DNA of 64,000 nucleotides from Virgibacillus subterraneus (GCF_900110695.1 NZ_FOEH01000005.1:124001-188000); one strand, 5' to 3'; positions 43,500-53,153 are shown, counted from the first letter of the stretch. Program-made: numbers and translations. The notes: generated by a model not told the origin, from the sequence alone.

Positions 43500-45293
43500 A
43501 TGTTTATTTTTAAGGCGAAAGGTCTTTGCAAGGAATGGAACGGCAATATGATTTTTCAAAACATCGATATTGAGCTGCAACAGGGTGAACATGTGGTACT
43601 ATTTGGTCGGAATGGATCAGGTAAAACATCGCTTCTGAATGGATTGCTCGAAAAAACAGCATTTGACTCGGGGTCTATTCAACGATTTATTCCGTCTGAT
43701 GATTGGGGTGTGCTTGAACAGGATCCATCTGTTGATTCAAACCTAACGACCCTGGAATTTGTCCTAAGTGCTGCTGGAAAAGTTTATCACTTGAAAAAAG
43801 AACTCGAGCATGTACAAACGCAACCCGAGATCAATATGGAAAAATATACAGCAATCTATAATGAATTTATAGGTCTCGATGGATATAGTCTGGACGCTAA
43901 GGCAGAATCTGCACTGCATCAAGTTAAACTAACTTCAGAAGTGTGGGGAAGTTCGTATGATCAGTTAAGTGGTGGTCAAAAAACGAGGGCTCAGCTTGCT
44001 CGCCTTATTTTACAAAATCCGGAATGTATTATTATGGATGAACCGACAAATCACTTGGATAAAGAAACGATTGAATGGCTGGAAGAATGGCTTGTGAATT
44101 ATAAAGGTGCTGTGTTGTTCGTTTCCCACGATCGTTTATTTCTGGACCGTACAGCTCATGCAATTTATGAACTGAATTCGGATGAATGCAAGCGATATGA
44201 GGGAGGTTATTCTGCTTACCGTGAACAAAAAGAAGTTGAGCGACGTACACAGGAATTGACTTATCGTAAGCAAGAACAGAAAAAAGAAGGTCTACTAAAG
44301 ACAATTCGAAACTACCAACAATGGTTTCAGCAGGCTCATAAAGAAGCTGGACAAAATGACTTCGCGCGTTCAAAAGCAAAGAAAAACGTATCACGGTTCA
44401 AGGCGAAAGAAAAGGAACTGGAACGACTGGAAAATAATAAAGTGCAGAAACCCCAAGCTGGTAAAAAATTAAATGTAAAGCTGGAGGACAGTACTTTTTC
44501 TGCAAGAAGATTGCTGCAAATAGAGAATCTATCTTTTTCCTACGATAAGGAAAAGGTGCTCTTTACCAACTTAAACACCTCTATATACAGGGGTGATCGT
44601 ATTGGAGTGGTTGGTCCGAATGGTTCGGGAAAGTCGACTTTATTAAAGCTTATTACAGGTGATCTTACTGCCGAGAAGAGTGGTATAAGGCAAAACCCTC
44701 AAACGAAGATCGGCTATTTCGCACAGGAACTGGAAAACCTGGATGAACAAAAGACGATTCTGGATAGTATGCTTGAATTACCAGGTATGACGCAATCTGA
44801 TGCAAGAACGATTCTGGGTTGTTTCTTGTTTTCAAGGGAATCTGTTTTTCAGCAAATTTCAACCTTGAGCATGGGAGAGAAATGCCGCATAGCCTTCCTC
44901 AATCTTTATTTCAGCAACGCCAACCTGCTAGTGTTGGATGAGCCAACAAACTTCCTGGATGTCGATACGAAGGAAGTTATCGAGGATGTTTTACAAGCAT
45001 ACCCAGGAGCACTTGTCATTGTTTCCCACGACCGTTATCTAATTAAAAAGACCTCAAATCGTATTATCGAACTGAGAGGTCAGGGAATGATCGACTATGT
45101 TGGAACCTATGACGAATTTCTGGAACACAAAAATAGTGCTACTGAAAGTGATCCGAGCAACGATAATGAAATTCGGGAACTTAAACTTAAACTGACCCAG
45201 CTAATGAGTATGGAAGCAGAAGACGAACAGGAAAAAGAGAAAATTCTCTATGAAATTAAAAAAGTTCAGAAAATGCTCCATAATAAAGAGTGA
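43500..45293 (+). CDS. ABC-F family ATPase, ribosome-protection type
   Basis: 597 residues, two fused ABC domains and no membrane part. Domain 1: GRNGSGKTS, LSGGQKTR, IIMDEPTNHLD. Linker rich in Lys/Glu/Gln (about 250-330) forms the interdomain coiled coil that reaches the ribosomal P-site tRNA. Domain 2: GPNGSGKS, LSMGEKCR, LVLDEPTNFLD. A C-terminal coiled coil ends the protein. Family members include antibiotic-resistance (VmlR/Lsa/Vga-like) and translation-factor types; the leader attenuator favours a drug-inducible role. ATG 43500 has GGGGG seven bases upstream; ATG 43494 is too close to it. Confidence 0.9.
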   Translation: MFIFKAKGLCKEWNGNMIFQNIDIELQQGEHVVLFGRNGSGKTSLLNGLLEKTAFDSGSIQRFIPSDDWGVLEQDPSVDSNLTTLEFVLSAAGKVYHLKKELEHVQTQPEINMEKYTAIYNEFIGLDGYSLDAKAESALHQVKLTSEVWGSSYDQLSGGQKTRAQLARLILQNPECIIMDEPTNHLDKETIEWLEEWLVNYKGAVLFVSHDRLFLDRTAHAIYELNSDECKRYEGGYSAYREQKEVERRTQELTYRKQEQKKEGLLKTIRNYQQWFQQAHKEAGQNDFARSKAKKNVSRFKAKEKELERLENNKVQKPQAGKKLNVKLEDSTFSARRLLQIENLSFSYDKEKVLFTNLNTSIYRGDRIGVVGPNGSGKSTLLKLITGDLTAEKSGIRQNPQTKIGYFAQELENLDEQKTILDSMLELPGMTQSDARTILGCFLFSRESVFQQISTLSMGEKCRIAFLNLYFSNANLLVLDEPTNFLDVDTKEVIEDVLQAYPGALVIVSHDRYLIKKTSNRIIELRGQGMIDYVGTYDEFLEHKNSATESDPSNDNEIRELKLKLTQLMSMEAEDEQEKEKILYEIKKVQKMLHNKE

Positions 45294-45337
45294 TTTCATG
45301 ATAATATAGTGCTAAAGATAGTTTCAGGGGGATATTA

Positions 45338-45733
45338 ATGTTAAAGAAACTTTATTACACATCGGAAATAATGGCCGCAACTATTATTGGCTCTGCAATC
45401 ATGTTATTATTTTTTATCGTTGAAAACATTATGGGAAATAATGTTGAGGCAAACGGACTAATAACAAAGTCTATTATTGTGATAGTACTCTATTTTATCG
45501 TTTACTTTATTGCGTTTTTCTTTTTAATAAATCCGTTTTATGATTTTCTGAAAGGAAAGCTAAATAGACAGCTTACGGCAATTATTATTCTCATCATCGC
45601 GAATCTAATATTATTCGCTGGTTTATATGTGGATACATCTCAGACACTACTGGAAGTAATTATAGATAATTATAGTTTATTTTTAGCAACGAATCTATCG
45701 ATAGTTTTCTTTTCCTTCAAAAAATTGTCATAG
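45338..45733 (+). CDS. four-segment membrane protein, unknown function
   Basis: 131 residues with four hydrophobic segments (about 12-30, 43-66, 80-98, 108-126) and few charged residues. GGGGG ribosome site. No family recognised. It lies 45 bp after the ABC-F gene and 17 bp before the kinase gene, same strand. Confidence 0.65.
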   Translation: MLKKLYYTSEIMAATIIGSAIMLLFFIVENIMGNNVEANGLITKSIIVIVLYFIVYFIAFFFLINPFYDFLKGKLNRQLTAIIILIIANLILFAGLYVDTSQTLLEVIIDNYSLFLATNLSIVFFSFKKLS

Positions 45734-45749
45734 AAAGTGAGGCATAATA

Positions 45750-46619
45750 ATGAACAAATTCATCGAACAAGCATTACATGCGGCAGGTGACTTTTCAACA
45801 CTAAAGCAGGTTAAGCAAACATTCGGTGGATCAATTAATGAAAGTTTTTTTGTTGAAACTAATGAACAAAAATATTTTATTAAATATCATACGGATGCGC
45901 CTGATCGTTTTTTTGAGCTGGAAGCGAAAGGTCTTCGTTTAATCAGGGAAACAAATTCGGTTTCTGTTCCTGAAGTGCTGGCATATTCTGATGAAAAAAA
46001 TAATGCGTTTCTTGTAATGGATTGGGTTGAAGGACGAAAATCGCAGGATACAGAAACAAAGCTAGGTGATCGAATAGCAAAGATGCATCAGACCTTTGGC
46101 AATCAGCATGGCTTTCCGGATGATACATTCATTGGCGTGCTGCCACAGCCGAATGGACTATTTTCAAGCTGGCTGGAATATTACCGTGATAGCAGGCTTT
46201 CCGCCCAAATGACACAAGGGATTGAGCAAAACAGTATTACGGGAAATCGACGACTCCGACTGGAAAAATTACTGATGAATTTGGAAAAGTGGATCCCGGA
46301 TGATGTTGAGCCATCTTATTTACATGGTGACTTATGGGGTGGAAATTGGCTTGTAGGCGCAGGGGGCAACCCATATGTGATTGATCCGTCATTCTTGTAT
46401 GGAGACCGACATTTTGAACTTGCTTTTACGGAACTGTTTGGTGGCTATTCCAGGGATTTTTATCAAGCCTATGAAGAACGTTTTGCCTTGAGGGATGATT
46501 ATGAGGATATTAAAGCCTTATATCAGCTCTATTATCTGCTTGTTCATTTGAATATTTTTGGGGAGTCTTATGGTCCCAGGGTCGATTCAATTCTGAAACG
46601 ATATGTAGGGGTGTACTAA
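45750..46619 (+). CDS. fructosamine kinase family protein
   Basis: 289 residues of the aminoglycoside-phosphotransferase-like fold: GGSINESFFVET nucleotide loop, FIKYHT with the ATP lysine, FLVMDWVEG hinge, YLHGDLWGGNW catalytic loop and VIDPSFLYGDRHFELAF metal loop. Phosphorylates sugar-amine adducts (ketosamines or ribulosamines) so they can be removed from proteins. GTGAGG precedes the ATG. Confidence 0.9.
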   Translation: MNKFIEQALHAAGDFSTLKQVKQTFGGSINESFFVETNEQKYFIKYHTDAPDRFFELEAKGLRLIRETNSVSVPEVLAYSDEKNNAFLVMDWVEGRKSQDTETKLGDRIAKMHQTFGNQHGFPDDTFIGVLPQPNGLFSSWLEYYRDSRLSAQMTQGIEQNSITGNRRLRLEKLLMNLEKWIPDDVEPSYLHGDLWGGNWLVGAGGNPYVIDPSFLYGDRHFELAFTELFGGYSRDFYQAYEERFALRDDYEDIKALYQLYYLLVHLNIFGESYGPRVDSILKRYVGVY

Positions 46620-46655
46620 TTTTGGACACAAATTCGTTACAAAGTCACTTATAAA

Positions 46656-46698
46656 TGTGTGGAATGTCACAGCCCCTATGTAGGTAAATTTATATGAT
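46656..46698 (+). promoter_or_regulatory. Fnr-like box and -10 upstream of the DUF2269 gene
   Basis: TGTGT-GGAATG-TCACA (one mismatch) at 46656-46671 and TATGAT at 46693-46698, the same 37-bp offset as at 8425 and 42038. Confidence 0.55.
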
Positions 46699-46730
46699 TG
46701 CAGTAAACCAAGTTTTACTTGAGCTTATGA

Positions 46731-46811
46731 AACTATAAAATTTAAGTGTTGTTGGATAATTGGACTACCTGATCAGCCATATCCAGCTTCAGCGCCTAGC
46801 GCTTGCGCTTT
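46731..46811. repeat. CAGC-rich dispersed repeat, short form
   Basis: ACTATAAAATTTAAGTG ... ATCCAGCTTCAGCGCCTAGC then GCTTGCGCTTTT. Same ends as 6061-6311 but without the ~170-bp insert. It lies in the 5' untranslated region of the next gene. Confidence 0.7.
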
Positions 46812-46831
46812 TGTTCCAGGAGGCAATTAAA

Positions 46832-47284
46832 ATGACATTTTATGAGTTGCTTGTTTTTATCCATGTTTTCTCAGCGATTTTGGGTATGGGCCCAGGGTTT
46901 GTGATGATTTATATTGTGACTAAAGCAACAACAATGACTGAATTGAAGCATGCTTACATAATACGTAACCGACTGCATATCTTTGTAATGGTCGGTGGGA
47001 CGCTGCTATTGATAACCGGCTTGTTGATGGGGTATCTACATCCATATTTATTTGAACAAGGCTGGTATGTAACCAGTTTGCTATTGTATTTAATAGCGTT
47101 AGGATTTGGCCCTACTGTACTATCACCAAGATCCAAGCCAATTAAGGCGATGTTAAAGGAACACAATGGTGATGAAATTCCAGCTGACTATTTCATACTT
47201 TCCAAAAAACTGTTTTTCTTCGAGCGCATTGAAAATGTTATTTTTTTAATAGTAATTGCCTTAATGGTATTGAAGCCTTTTTAA
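46832..47284 (+). CDS. DUF2269-like integral membrane protein
   Basis: 150 residues, four membrane segments (about 5-28, 50-72, 80-100, 126-147). VFIHVFSAILGMGPGF and HIFVMVGGTLLLITGLLMG carry conserved histidines as in DUF2269 proteins. Function unknown. ATG 46832 follows AGGAGG by 8 nt; a longer frame from 46760 reads through the dispersed repeat and is not used. Possibly Fnr-controlled. Confidence 0.75.
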   Translation: MTFYELLVFIHVFSAILGMGPGFVMIYIVTKATTMTELKHAYIIRNRLHIFVMVGGTLLLITGLLMGYLHPYLFEQGWYVTSLLLYLIALGFGPTVLSPRSKPIKAMLKEHNGDEIPADYFILSKKLFFFERIENVIFLIVIALMVLKPF

Positions 47285-47296
47285 TGGGGATAAAAC

Positions 47297-47332
47297 GCTT
47301 TGCCAAAACAATTGGCAGAGCTATTTTATTAT
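47297..47332 (+). terminator. terminator after the DUF2269-like gene
   Basis: GCTTTGCCAA-aacaa-TTGGCAGAGC then TATTTTATTATTT. Confidence 0.75.
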
Positions 47333-47342
47333 TTAAAAGATA

Positions 47343-47370
47343 AAAAAGTGGGACCTATTCCACTTTTTAA
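47343..47370. terminator. second hairpin, AAAAGTGG / CCACTTTT
   Basis: A short stem with 8-nt loop and A/T flanks 11 bp after the first terminator. Confidence 0.6.
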
Positions 47371-47451
47371 TCGTCTAAAGAAATATTAACTAAAAAGCAG
47401 GTATTAAATTTTGGAGCAAAGGGATAGGGATACCGAGATTTTAGAGAAATC

Positions 47452-47663
47452 CAAGTTAGAAATTAAGTGTTTATTTTTTACATACATATGATAAGGTAAC
47501 ATTAGATAATGGAATTGTGGCAAAAATTACAGGGGAAAATGCTTTGAAATGGAAAAATGACAAGGGACATCTTCGTAAGTTATCTGTAATGGAACCTCCT
47601 GACGCTTCGGAATCCCATTTTTCTATAGATGATGTAGCAAATATCGCAAACTCAATCCAATAA
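47452..47663 (+). pseudogene. headless gene remnant, unknown family
   Basis: An open frame without a start codon reads YDKVTLDNGIVAKITG, ENALKWKNDKGHLRKLS, VMEPPDASESHFS and IDDVANIANSIQ then a stop. The composition looks coding, but there is no ATG/GTG/TTG with a ribosome site and a stop lies just upstream. Probably the 3' end of a lost gene. Confidence 0.35.
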
Positions 47664-47712
47664 AATTCAAGCGAATAGTTATGTCTTAAAAATGGAAGAG
47701 GTGACTTAAAAC

Positions 47713-48258
47713 ATGTATATTGTGATCGGCATTTCTCTCATAGTCCTTATAATACTTTTAATAGTGATTGATAAGTTTGCCACTTTTTCGGAGTTCATGA
47801 GCAGCTTTAAAAAGGGAACCTTTCCAAAGCTTATTATCGGGCTTTCCATTGCTGCTGTATTATTTATTTCATATGGTATTTATCATGAAATTACGTATCA
47901 GCCACCTTACCTTGATATTCATGTAAATGGCAGTAATTATACGGTGTTTGGAGATATCGGAGAAATTGGCTATTATGCTGATAGTCTGGTAACTCAAGAC
48001 CAGGAATCTAAAATCCATTTAGTGTCTTGGGATAACTTAAATCTAAATAACGATAGCAAAATTACTGTAGAATATCCATCGGGTAAAGAGGAAATTTGGA
48101 ATCCGTCTGTAACTTTAGTTGAAGGTACATCCCAAAGTTTGAAAGATGAATATGAAATCGAAGAAATTTATGAACTTGAACCTTACTCCTTTAGTGAATC
48201 CGGTGAGGTTAGTTTAACTATTGAAGGTGACAAGGAATTTTCTATCGACGTGAAGTAA
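47713..48258 (+). CDS. membrane-anchored protein, unknown function
   Basis: 181 residues. Two hydrophobic segments (about 2-19 and 39-57) followed by a ~120-residue extracytoplasmic acidic domain with beta-strand character (LDIHVNGSNYTVFGDIGE; SLTIEGDKEFSIDV). GAGGTG upstream. No family recognised. Single gene. Confidence 0.65.
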   Translation: MYIVIGISLIVLIILLIVIDKFATFSEFMSSFKKGTFPKLIIGLSIAAVLFISYGIYHEITYQPPYLDIHVNGSNYTVFGDIGEIGYYADSLVTQDQESKIHLVSWDNLNLNNDSKITVEYPSGKEEIWNPSVTLVEGTSQSLKDEYEIEEIYELEPYSFSESGEVSLTIEGDKEFSIDVK

Positions 48259-48263
48259 ATATT

Positions 48264-48311
48264 AAAAAGCCAAAGCGCATCCAAGACTAAAATGATGCGC
48301 TTTGGCTTTTG
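48264..48311. terminator. bidirectional terminator between the unknown gene and fruA
   Basis: AAAAGCCAAAGCGCATC ... GATGCGCTTTGGCTTTT, 17-bp perfect stem. Confidence 0.9.
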
Positions 48312-48312
48312 T

Positions 48313-50196
48313 TTATGCTGTTTTACCTACGTTCTTTTTCAGTAAGCCGGCAAGTAATGCTGTTACTACTGATCCTATAATAATGGCTACTAGATATAAT
48401 AGAATTTTACTAGCTCCACCATCGACAAGACCGATTACAAATATCCCGCCGTGTGGTGCGCGTAAGGCGATATCAAACATCATTGTCAGGGCGCCAGTTA
48501 CTGCGGAACCTGCCATGATTGATGGAATAACACGTGCAGGGTCAGCTGCAGCAAATGGAATAACACCTTCCGTTATAAAGGATGCGCCTAGAGCGTATGC
48601 TGTTTTGCCTGCTTCACGTTCTGTTTTTGTGAATCTATTTTTAAATAATGTTGTTGCAAGTGCCATTCCTAGAGGTGGTACCATACCGGCAGCCATAACA
48701 GTGGCAATAAACGTATAGTTTTGTGCATCTAGCATGGCAATACCGAATGTGTAAGCAGCTTTGTTAACTGGTCCACCCATATCGAATGCCATCATAGCAC
48801 CTAAAATAAGTCCGAGCAGGATTTGGTTAGACCCACCCATACCTTCTAAAAATGATGAAAGTCCTGTATATATTTTTGTTAATGGCGGGTTAATCATCAT
48901 CATAATCAACCCGGTGATTGCGATACTGAATAATGGATAGAATAAGACTGGTTTTAGACCTTCTAGTGATTCTGGTAAACCTGCAAATGCCTTTTTAATT
49001 AGTAATGTTACATAACCTGCTAAGAAACCTGCAATCAAACCACCAAGAAATCCAGAGCCACCACCAGCACCTTCAGCACCTGTGACAGTCATCGCTATCA
49101 GACCACCAACCATACCTGGAGCAAATCCTGGCCGGTCAGCAATGCTGGATGCAATAAAACCAGCTAACACAGGAACCATTAGGTAGAATGCTTTATCACC
49201 ACCGATGGTACTTAGCATATTAGCAAACTCGTTATCCGATTCGATACCCCAGAAAAACGAAATAGCTATTAGAATACCACCACCAACAACAAATGGAAGC
49301 ATGTTGGAAACACCATTCATCAAGTGTTTGTAGAAACCGCTACGTCCTTCTTTTTCACTACTGCCTGAATCTGACTTTTCAGCATGATATATAGGTGCAT
49401 CGTTATTTACTGCACGCTGTAGTAGGTCAGTTGCTTCATGAATTGCCTTTCCAACACCGGTCTCAATAACTCGCTTTCCATTGAAACGCTCCATTTCAAC
49501 TTTTGTGTCGGCAGCAACAATAATGGTGTCGGCTTCTTCAATTTCTTTATTTGTCAGGCGATTTTTTACGCCACCCGATCCATTTGTTTCTACTTTGATT
49601 GAAATACCCATTTCCTTGGCTGTTTCTGACAGTTTCTCAGCTGCCATATACGTGTGCGCAATACCTGTTGGACAGGCTGTTACAGCGAGAACTTTTTGTG
49701 ATGCTTCTGCGTGTTTTGCTGGCTCTTCTTCAGCATCTACCTCTGCTTCTTTATCGGTTACGGCTTGTAGAACTTCTTCTTTTGTAGCTGCATCAAGAAT
49801 CTTCTTCCGGAACTTTTCGTCCATTAAAAAGGTTGATAAGCGGGATAGGGCTTCCAAATGATCGTTATTCGCTCCTTCACTTGCAGCAATCATAAAAAAC
49901 AAATGTGCTGGCTGGCCATCAAGTGAATCATAATCAATACCACCTGGAGATCGACCAAATGCAATTGCAGGATTTTTGACTGCACTGGATTTGGCATGTG
50001 GAATGGCAATACCTTCACCAATTCCTGTAGTGCTTTGTGATTCCCGTTCCAGAATTCCTTTTGTAAAAGCATCTTTGTCATTTAGATTACCTGCTTGATC
50101 AAGCTGCCCAATTAGTTCAGTGAGCACTTCCTGTTTTGAACTTGCCTCTAAATCAAGAATAATCGTTTCTTTTTTCAACAGTTCCGTAATTTTCAT
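48313..50196 (-). CDS. fruA: fructose PTS transporter, IIA-IIB-IIC
   Basis: 627 residues in order IIA (1-150; phospho-His67 in IAIPHAKS), IIB (165-265; phospho-Cys174 in TACPTGIAHTYM) and IIC (290-627; about nine membrane segments, GGLIAMTVTGAEGAGG, FDMGGPVNKAAYTF). Imports fructose as fructose-1-phosphate. It follows fruK by 11 bp, third gene of fruRKA. Confidence 0.95.
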   Translation of the reverse strand: MKITELLKKETIILDLEASSKQEVLTELIGQLDQAGNLNDKDAFTKGILERESQSTTGIGEGIAIPHAKSSAVKNPAIAFGRSPGGIDYDSLDGQPAHLFFMIAASEGANNDHLEALSRLSTFLMDEKFRKKILDAATKEEVLQAVTDKEAEVDAEEEPAKHAEASQKVLAVTACPTGIAHTYMAAEKLSETAKEMGISIKVETNGSGGVKNRLTNKEIEEADTIIVAADTKVEMERFNGKRVIETGVGKAIHEATDLLQRAVNNDAPIYHAEKSDSGSSEKEGRSGFYKHLMNGVSNMLPFVVGGGILIAISFFWGIESDNEFANMLSTIGGDKAFYLMVPVLAGFIASSIADRPGFAPGMVGGLIAMTVTGAEGAGGGSGFLGGLIAGFLAGYVTLLIKKAFAGLPESLEGLKPVLFYPLFSIAITGLIMMMINPPLTKIYTGLSSFLEGMGGSNQILLGLILGAMMAFDMGGPVNKAAYTFGIAMLDAQNYTFIATVMAAGMVPPLGMALATTLFKNRFTKTEREAGKTAYALGASFITEGVIPFAAADPARVIPSIMAGSAVTGALTMMFDIALRAPHGGIFVIGLVDGGASKILLYLVAIIIGSVVTALLAGLLKKNVGKTA

Positions 50197-50207
50197 ATTT
50201 TCACATC

Positions 50208-51125
50208 CTATTCATTGAATGAGTTGATTTTCACTTGGTTTACCAGTGATTCGACATCTTCTTTCCTGCATAAATCTGTTTTAAATGCTGTCGCACTTCC
50301 GCTTGCTACCCCATAACGAAATGCTTCTTGGGGATCGTTGGTTTCTATAAAAGATGAAATAAAACCAGATACTAATGAGTCGCCGGAACCTACCGTATTA
50401 ACGATACTTCCCTTAGGGGCTATGGCTTCAAGTGCGAGTTCTTTTGTGACAAATATTGCTCCATCACCACCTAACGAGACTATGACATTTTGTACGCCTC
50501 TATCTACAAGTTTTTTTGCATAATAGAAGGCATCCTGCTTGCTTGAGATACTTGTATTAAATAGGCCTCCAAGTTCTTGCTGATTTGGTTTGATTAGAAA
50601 AGGCTTTGTCTGTATTAAATTTTTTAAAGCTGGACCAGATGTGTCGAGAACAAAACGGGCACCTTTTTCATCACATATTTTTGAGGTTACTTGGTAAAAT
50701 GATTGCGGTATGGAATCAGGAAGACTCCCCGCTAATATAAACCAATCGTTTTGCCGTAACATTTGTATTTTGTTTAGTAATTCTTGCTGCTGATCCTGGT
50801 TAATGTTTGGTCCAGGTCCGTTTAACTCTGTTTCTTGCTCGGACTTCACCTTGACATTAATACGGGTAACTTCATGTGTATCGACAAACGCTGTCTCGAT
50901 ACCTTCCTGCTGTAAAAATTGTTTGATATAATCTCCGGTAAATCCACCTGCGAATCCCAATGCTACACTTTTCACCTGAAGTCTCTGTAAAACCCTGGAT
51001 ACATTAATTCCTTTTCCACCCGGATAGTAATAAACCTCGTTTGAACGATTTAATTTCCCTGGTTTAAACGCTGGGAGGTATGTTGTGTAATCTATTGATG
51101 GTGTAATTGTGCATGTGTAGATCAT
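50208..51125 (-). CDS. fruK: 1-phosphofructokinase
   Basis: 305 residues of the PfkB/ribokinase fold: TITPSIDYTTYL at the start, YYPGGKGINVSRVL, LAGSLPDSIP, KPNQQELGGLF, and NTVGSGDSLVSGF with the catalytic Asp. Converts fructose-1-phosphate to fructose-1,6-bisphosphate. Start overlaps the fruR stop by 4 bp. Confidence 0.95.
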   Translation of the reverse strand: MIYTCTITPSIDYTTYLPAFKPGKLNRSNEVYYYPGGKGINVSRVLQRLQVKSVALGFAGGFTGDYIKQFLQQEGIETAFVDTHEVTRINVKVKSEQETELNGPGPNINQDQQQELLNKIQMLRQNDWFILAGSLPDSIPQSFYQVTSKICDEKGARFVLDTSGPALKNLIQTKPFLIKPNQQELGGLFNTSISSKQDAFYYAKKLVDRGVQNVIVSLGGDGAIFVTKELALEAIAPKGSIVNTVGSGDSLVSGFISSFIETNDPQEAFRYGVASGSATAFKTDLCRKEDVESLVNQVKINSFNE

Positions 51126-51874
51126 GTTGAAAGCCCCTTTACGGTGGTGATTTTTGACAGTTTATCTAAATCTTCTTCATTGATGTCACTTGTGATGATT
51201 TCTGCATCCTGCAGTTCGCATATTTTAGCAAAACTTACTTTGTTAAGCTTCGAGTGGTCTGCTAACACATACGCGTTTTTTGCGAGAGTAAAAGCAGTAT
51301 GTTTAATACTTGCTTCTTCTGGATCAGGTGTTGTATATCCATAATCCTCGTGGAAGCCATTTACGCCTAAAAAGCATTTATCAAATCGGTAACTTTTAAG
51401 TGATTGAATAGTTTGTGGTCCAATCAATGCACTGGTTTTTACTTTTATAAATCCTCCAGTTAAATACGTTTGGATACCATGTTCAATTAATGAATCCAGG
51501 TGTGTAAGTCCATTTGTAACAACGACTACTTCTTTATCTTGTAAAAAAGGAATTAATTGCAGTGTAGTTGTCCCTGCATCAAGAAAAATACAATCTCCCT
51601 TTTTCACAATTGAAGCAGCATATTTGGCAATATTTATTTTTTCCTGAAGGTTTTTGGCTGATTTTTCCGATATACTGTATTCCTGCAATTTCCGTTCACT
51701 TAAAGTAGCTCCACCATGGATGCGTTCCAGTTTATCTAATTTTTCCAGGTCAGTTAGATCGCGGCGTATTGTCGATTGAGAAGCAGAAGTTGCGACAGAA
51801 ATGTCCTGGATTGTGATTGTTTGTTTCTCTTTTAATAAATTTAAAATAATTTCATGGCGTTCGGTAGTCAGCAT
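51122..51874 (-). CDS. fruR: DeoR family repressor of the fructose operon
   Basis: 250 residues. N-terminal DeoR helix-turn-helix (ERHEIILNLLKEKQTI, STIRRDLTDLEKL, RIHGGA) and C-terminal DeoRC sugar-phosphate sensor (IFLDAGTTT, VVVTNGLTH, YTTPDPEEAS). Position ahead of fruK and fruA identifies it as FruR, probably relieved by fructose-1-phosphate. Confidence 0.92.
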   Translation of the reverse strand: MLTTERHEIILNLLKEKQTITIQDISVATSASQSTIRRDLTDLEKLDKLERIHGGATLSERKLQEYSISEKSAKNLQEKINIAKYAASIVKKGDCIFLDAGTTTLQLIPFLQDKEVVVVTNGLTHLDSLIEHGIQTYLTGGFIKVKTSALIGPQTIQSLKSYRFDKCFLGVNGFHEDYGYTTPDPEEASIKHTAFTLAKNAYVLADHSKLNKVSFAKICELQDAEIITSDINEEDLDKLSKITTVKGLST

Positions 51875-51903
51875 CTTGTCACCACCTAATATTTTGATAA
51901 TCT

Positions 51904-51932
51904 CAGTATAAGGGAAACGTTTTCATAATTCA
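51904..51932 (-). promoter_or_regulatory. fruRKA promoter with CRE
   Basis: Minus strand TTGAAT, 17-bp spacer, TATACT. The spacer contains TGAAAACGTTTCCC (51913-51926), a close CRE match, so CcpA repression is likely. Confidence 0.75.
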
Positions 51933-51970
51933 ATCATAAAAAATCAAAAACAATCAAAAGTAATCATTTT
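51931..51970. promoter_or_regulatory. four phased 10-bp direct repeats, likely FruR operator
   Basis: AATCA recurs at 51931, 51941, 51951 and 51961, each followed by five A/T-rich bases. The spacing equals about one helical turn, so all copies face the same side; the array abuts the -35 region of fruRKA. Confidence 0.65.
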
Positions 51971-52061
51971 TTTAATAGTATGCTGTCATATGTTTAAAAA
52001 TGCCATAAATCGGTTATTATCATTTAAAGTATAATATTATTAAAAGAAAGGAGGACTTCAA

Positions 52062-52592
52062 ATGCGCAATGTATCCTTAGAAGGTATTTTTGTACACCCG
52101 ATTACTCAAAAAAGCCTTAAGCGTTCAGGTACTGCACATGCGATTGCTGCTGCAGAATATGCTTATATGTTTGCCAAAAGATATGATGTTAACCCAGACC
52201 ATGCAACAAAGGCAGCACTCTTACATGATATTGGACATTATACGTGGTATCGCGATGGGGAATGGGATTATGAGCTATACAAGGAAAGTGATATTCATGC
52301 AATAAAAGGGGCAAGTCGTGCACATAAACTGCTCGTCCGTATTGGAGAAGATCGTCATGTGGCAAAAGAAATTGCCGTCGCTATTCTGTTGCATACAGAT
52401 TCGTATTTACCCAATGGCGAACTGGAATTAAAGCCATTGCAAAAAGTTGTTGCACTTGCCGACGAGGCTGATGAAGAAATTAATGGAAATCATCATTATA
52501 AAACCATTGAAGATCATGTTGCCTTGGAACGTATTCGAGCGCTTGACACGCGAATTGACAGTGGCGAAAAATCCGCGCATGAAATAGTATAA
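52062..52592 (+). CDS. HD domain phosphohydrolase
   Basis: 176 residues. SGTAHAIAAAEYA supplies the first His, ALLHDIGHYTWY the HD doublet, and ILLHTDSYLP plus LADEADEE the remaining ligands (YqeK-like arrangement). Metal-dependent hydrolase, probably of a nucleotide; substrate unknown. AAGGAGG upstream. Confidence 0.85.
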   Translation: MRNVSLEGIFVHPITQKSLKRSGTAHAIAAAEYAYMFAKRYDVNPDHATKAALLHDIGHYTWYRDGEWDYELYKESDIHAIKGASRAHKLLVRIGEDRHVAKEIAVAILLHTDSYLPNGELELKPLQKVVALADEADEEINGNHHYKTIEDHVALERIRALDTRIDSGEKSAHEIV

Positions 52593-52694
52593 CCTCTTAG
52601 AAATCTTCTCTTTTTTTTATCCCCTAATAAATTCTTTTAAATTATTTTCAAACCGCTTTCACTGGTATAATGAAGATGAAAGGGGTTTTTTGAA

Positions 52695-53153
52695 ATGAAA
52701 AAATGGTCAGAGGAAATTGAAATTGACGCACCTATTGAACAAGTTTGGAAACTTTTAGATGGCACGTTGGAGAATATGCAAAAAGTAATGCCAAATGTTA
52801 TTGCAAATGAACCAGTCAAGGTCACGGACGAGTTAGTGGGCAGTATCCATCGTCAAAAATATAAGGAAGGTAAACGTGTAGAAGAGTACGATGTGGAGAC
52901 ATTACTTTACCAAAATCAGCCTGATTATAAAGAAATGAAGGTTGGTTTTACATTGGCTAATATGTTTGATATTACAGCACACTATGAACTGAACAAGTTA
53001 GATGAAAGCAAAACTTATTTCCGTTATGAAACAACAAACCAGCCACTAAAATGGTTCATGAAACTATTGATAAAGCTAGCCATTAGCAACAAAGTAGTTG
53101 TGAAGTTTGTAAACCGTGTGAAACAGGTTGCTGAAGATGAGAGTAACCGCTAA
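52695..53153 (+). CDS. SRPBCC (START-like) family protein
   Basis: 152 residues. IEIDAPIEQVWKLLDG at the start, KEGKRVEEYDVE and the long C-terminal helix (LKWFMKLLIKLAISNKVVVKFVNRVKQ, quoted in part) form the hydrophobic-ligand cavity of the SRPBCC fold. Ligand unknown. AAAGGGG upstream. Confidence 0.8.
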   Translation: MKKWSEEIEIDAPIEQVWKLLDGTLENMQKVMPNVIANEPVKVTDELVGSIHRQKYKEGKRVEEYDVETLLYQNQPDYKEMKVGFTLANMFDITAHYELNKLDESKTYFRYETTNQPLKWFMKLLIKLAISNKVVVKFVNRVKQVAEDESNR

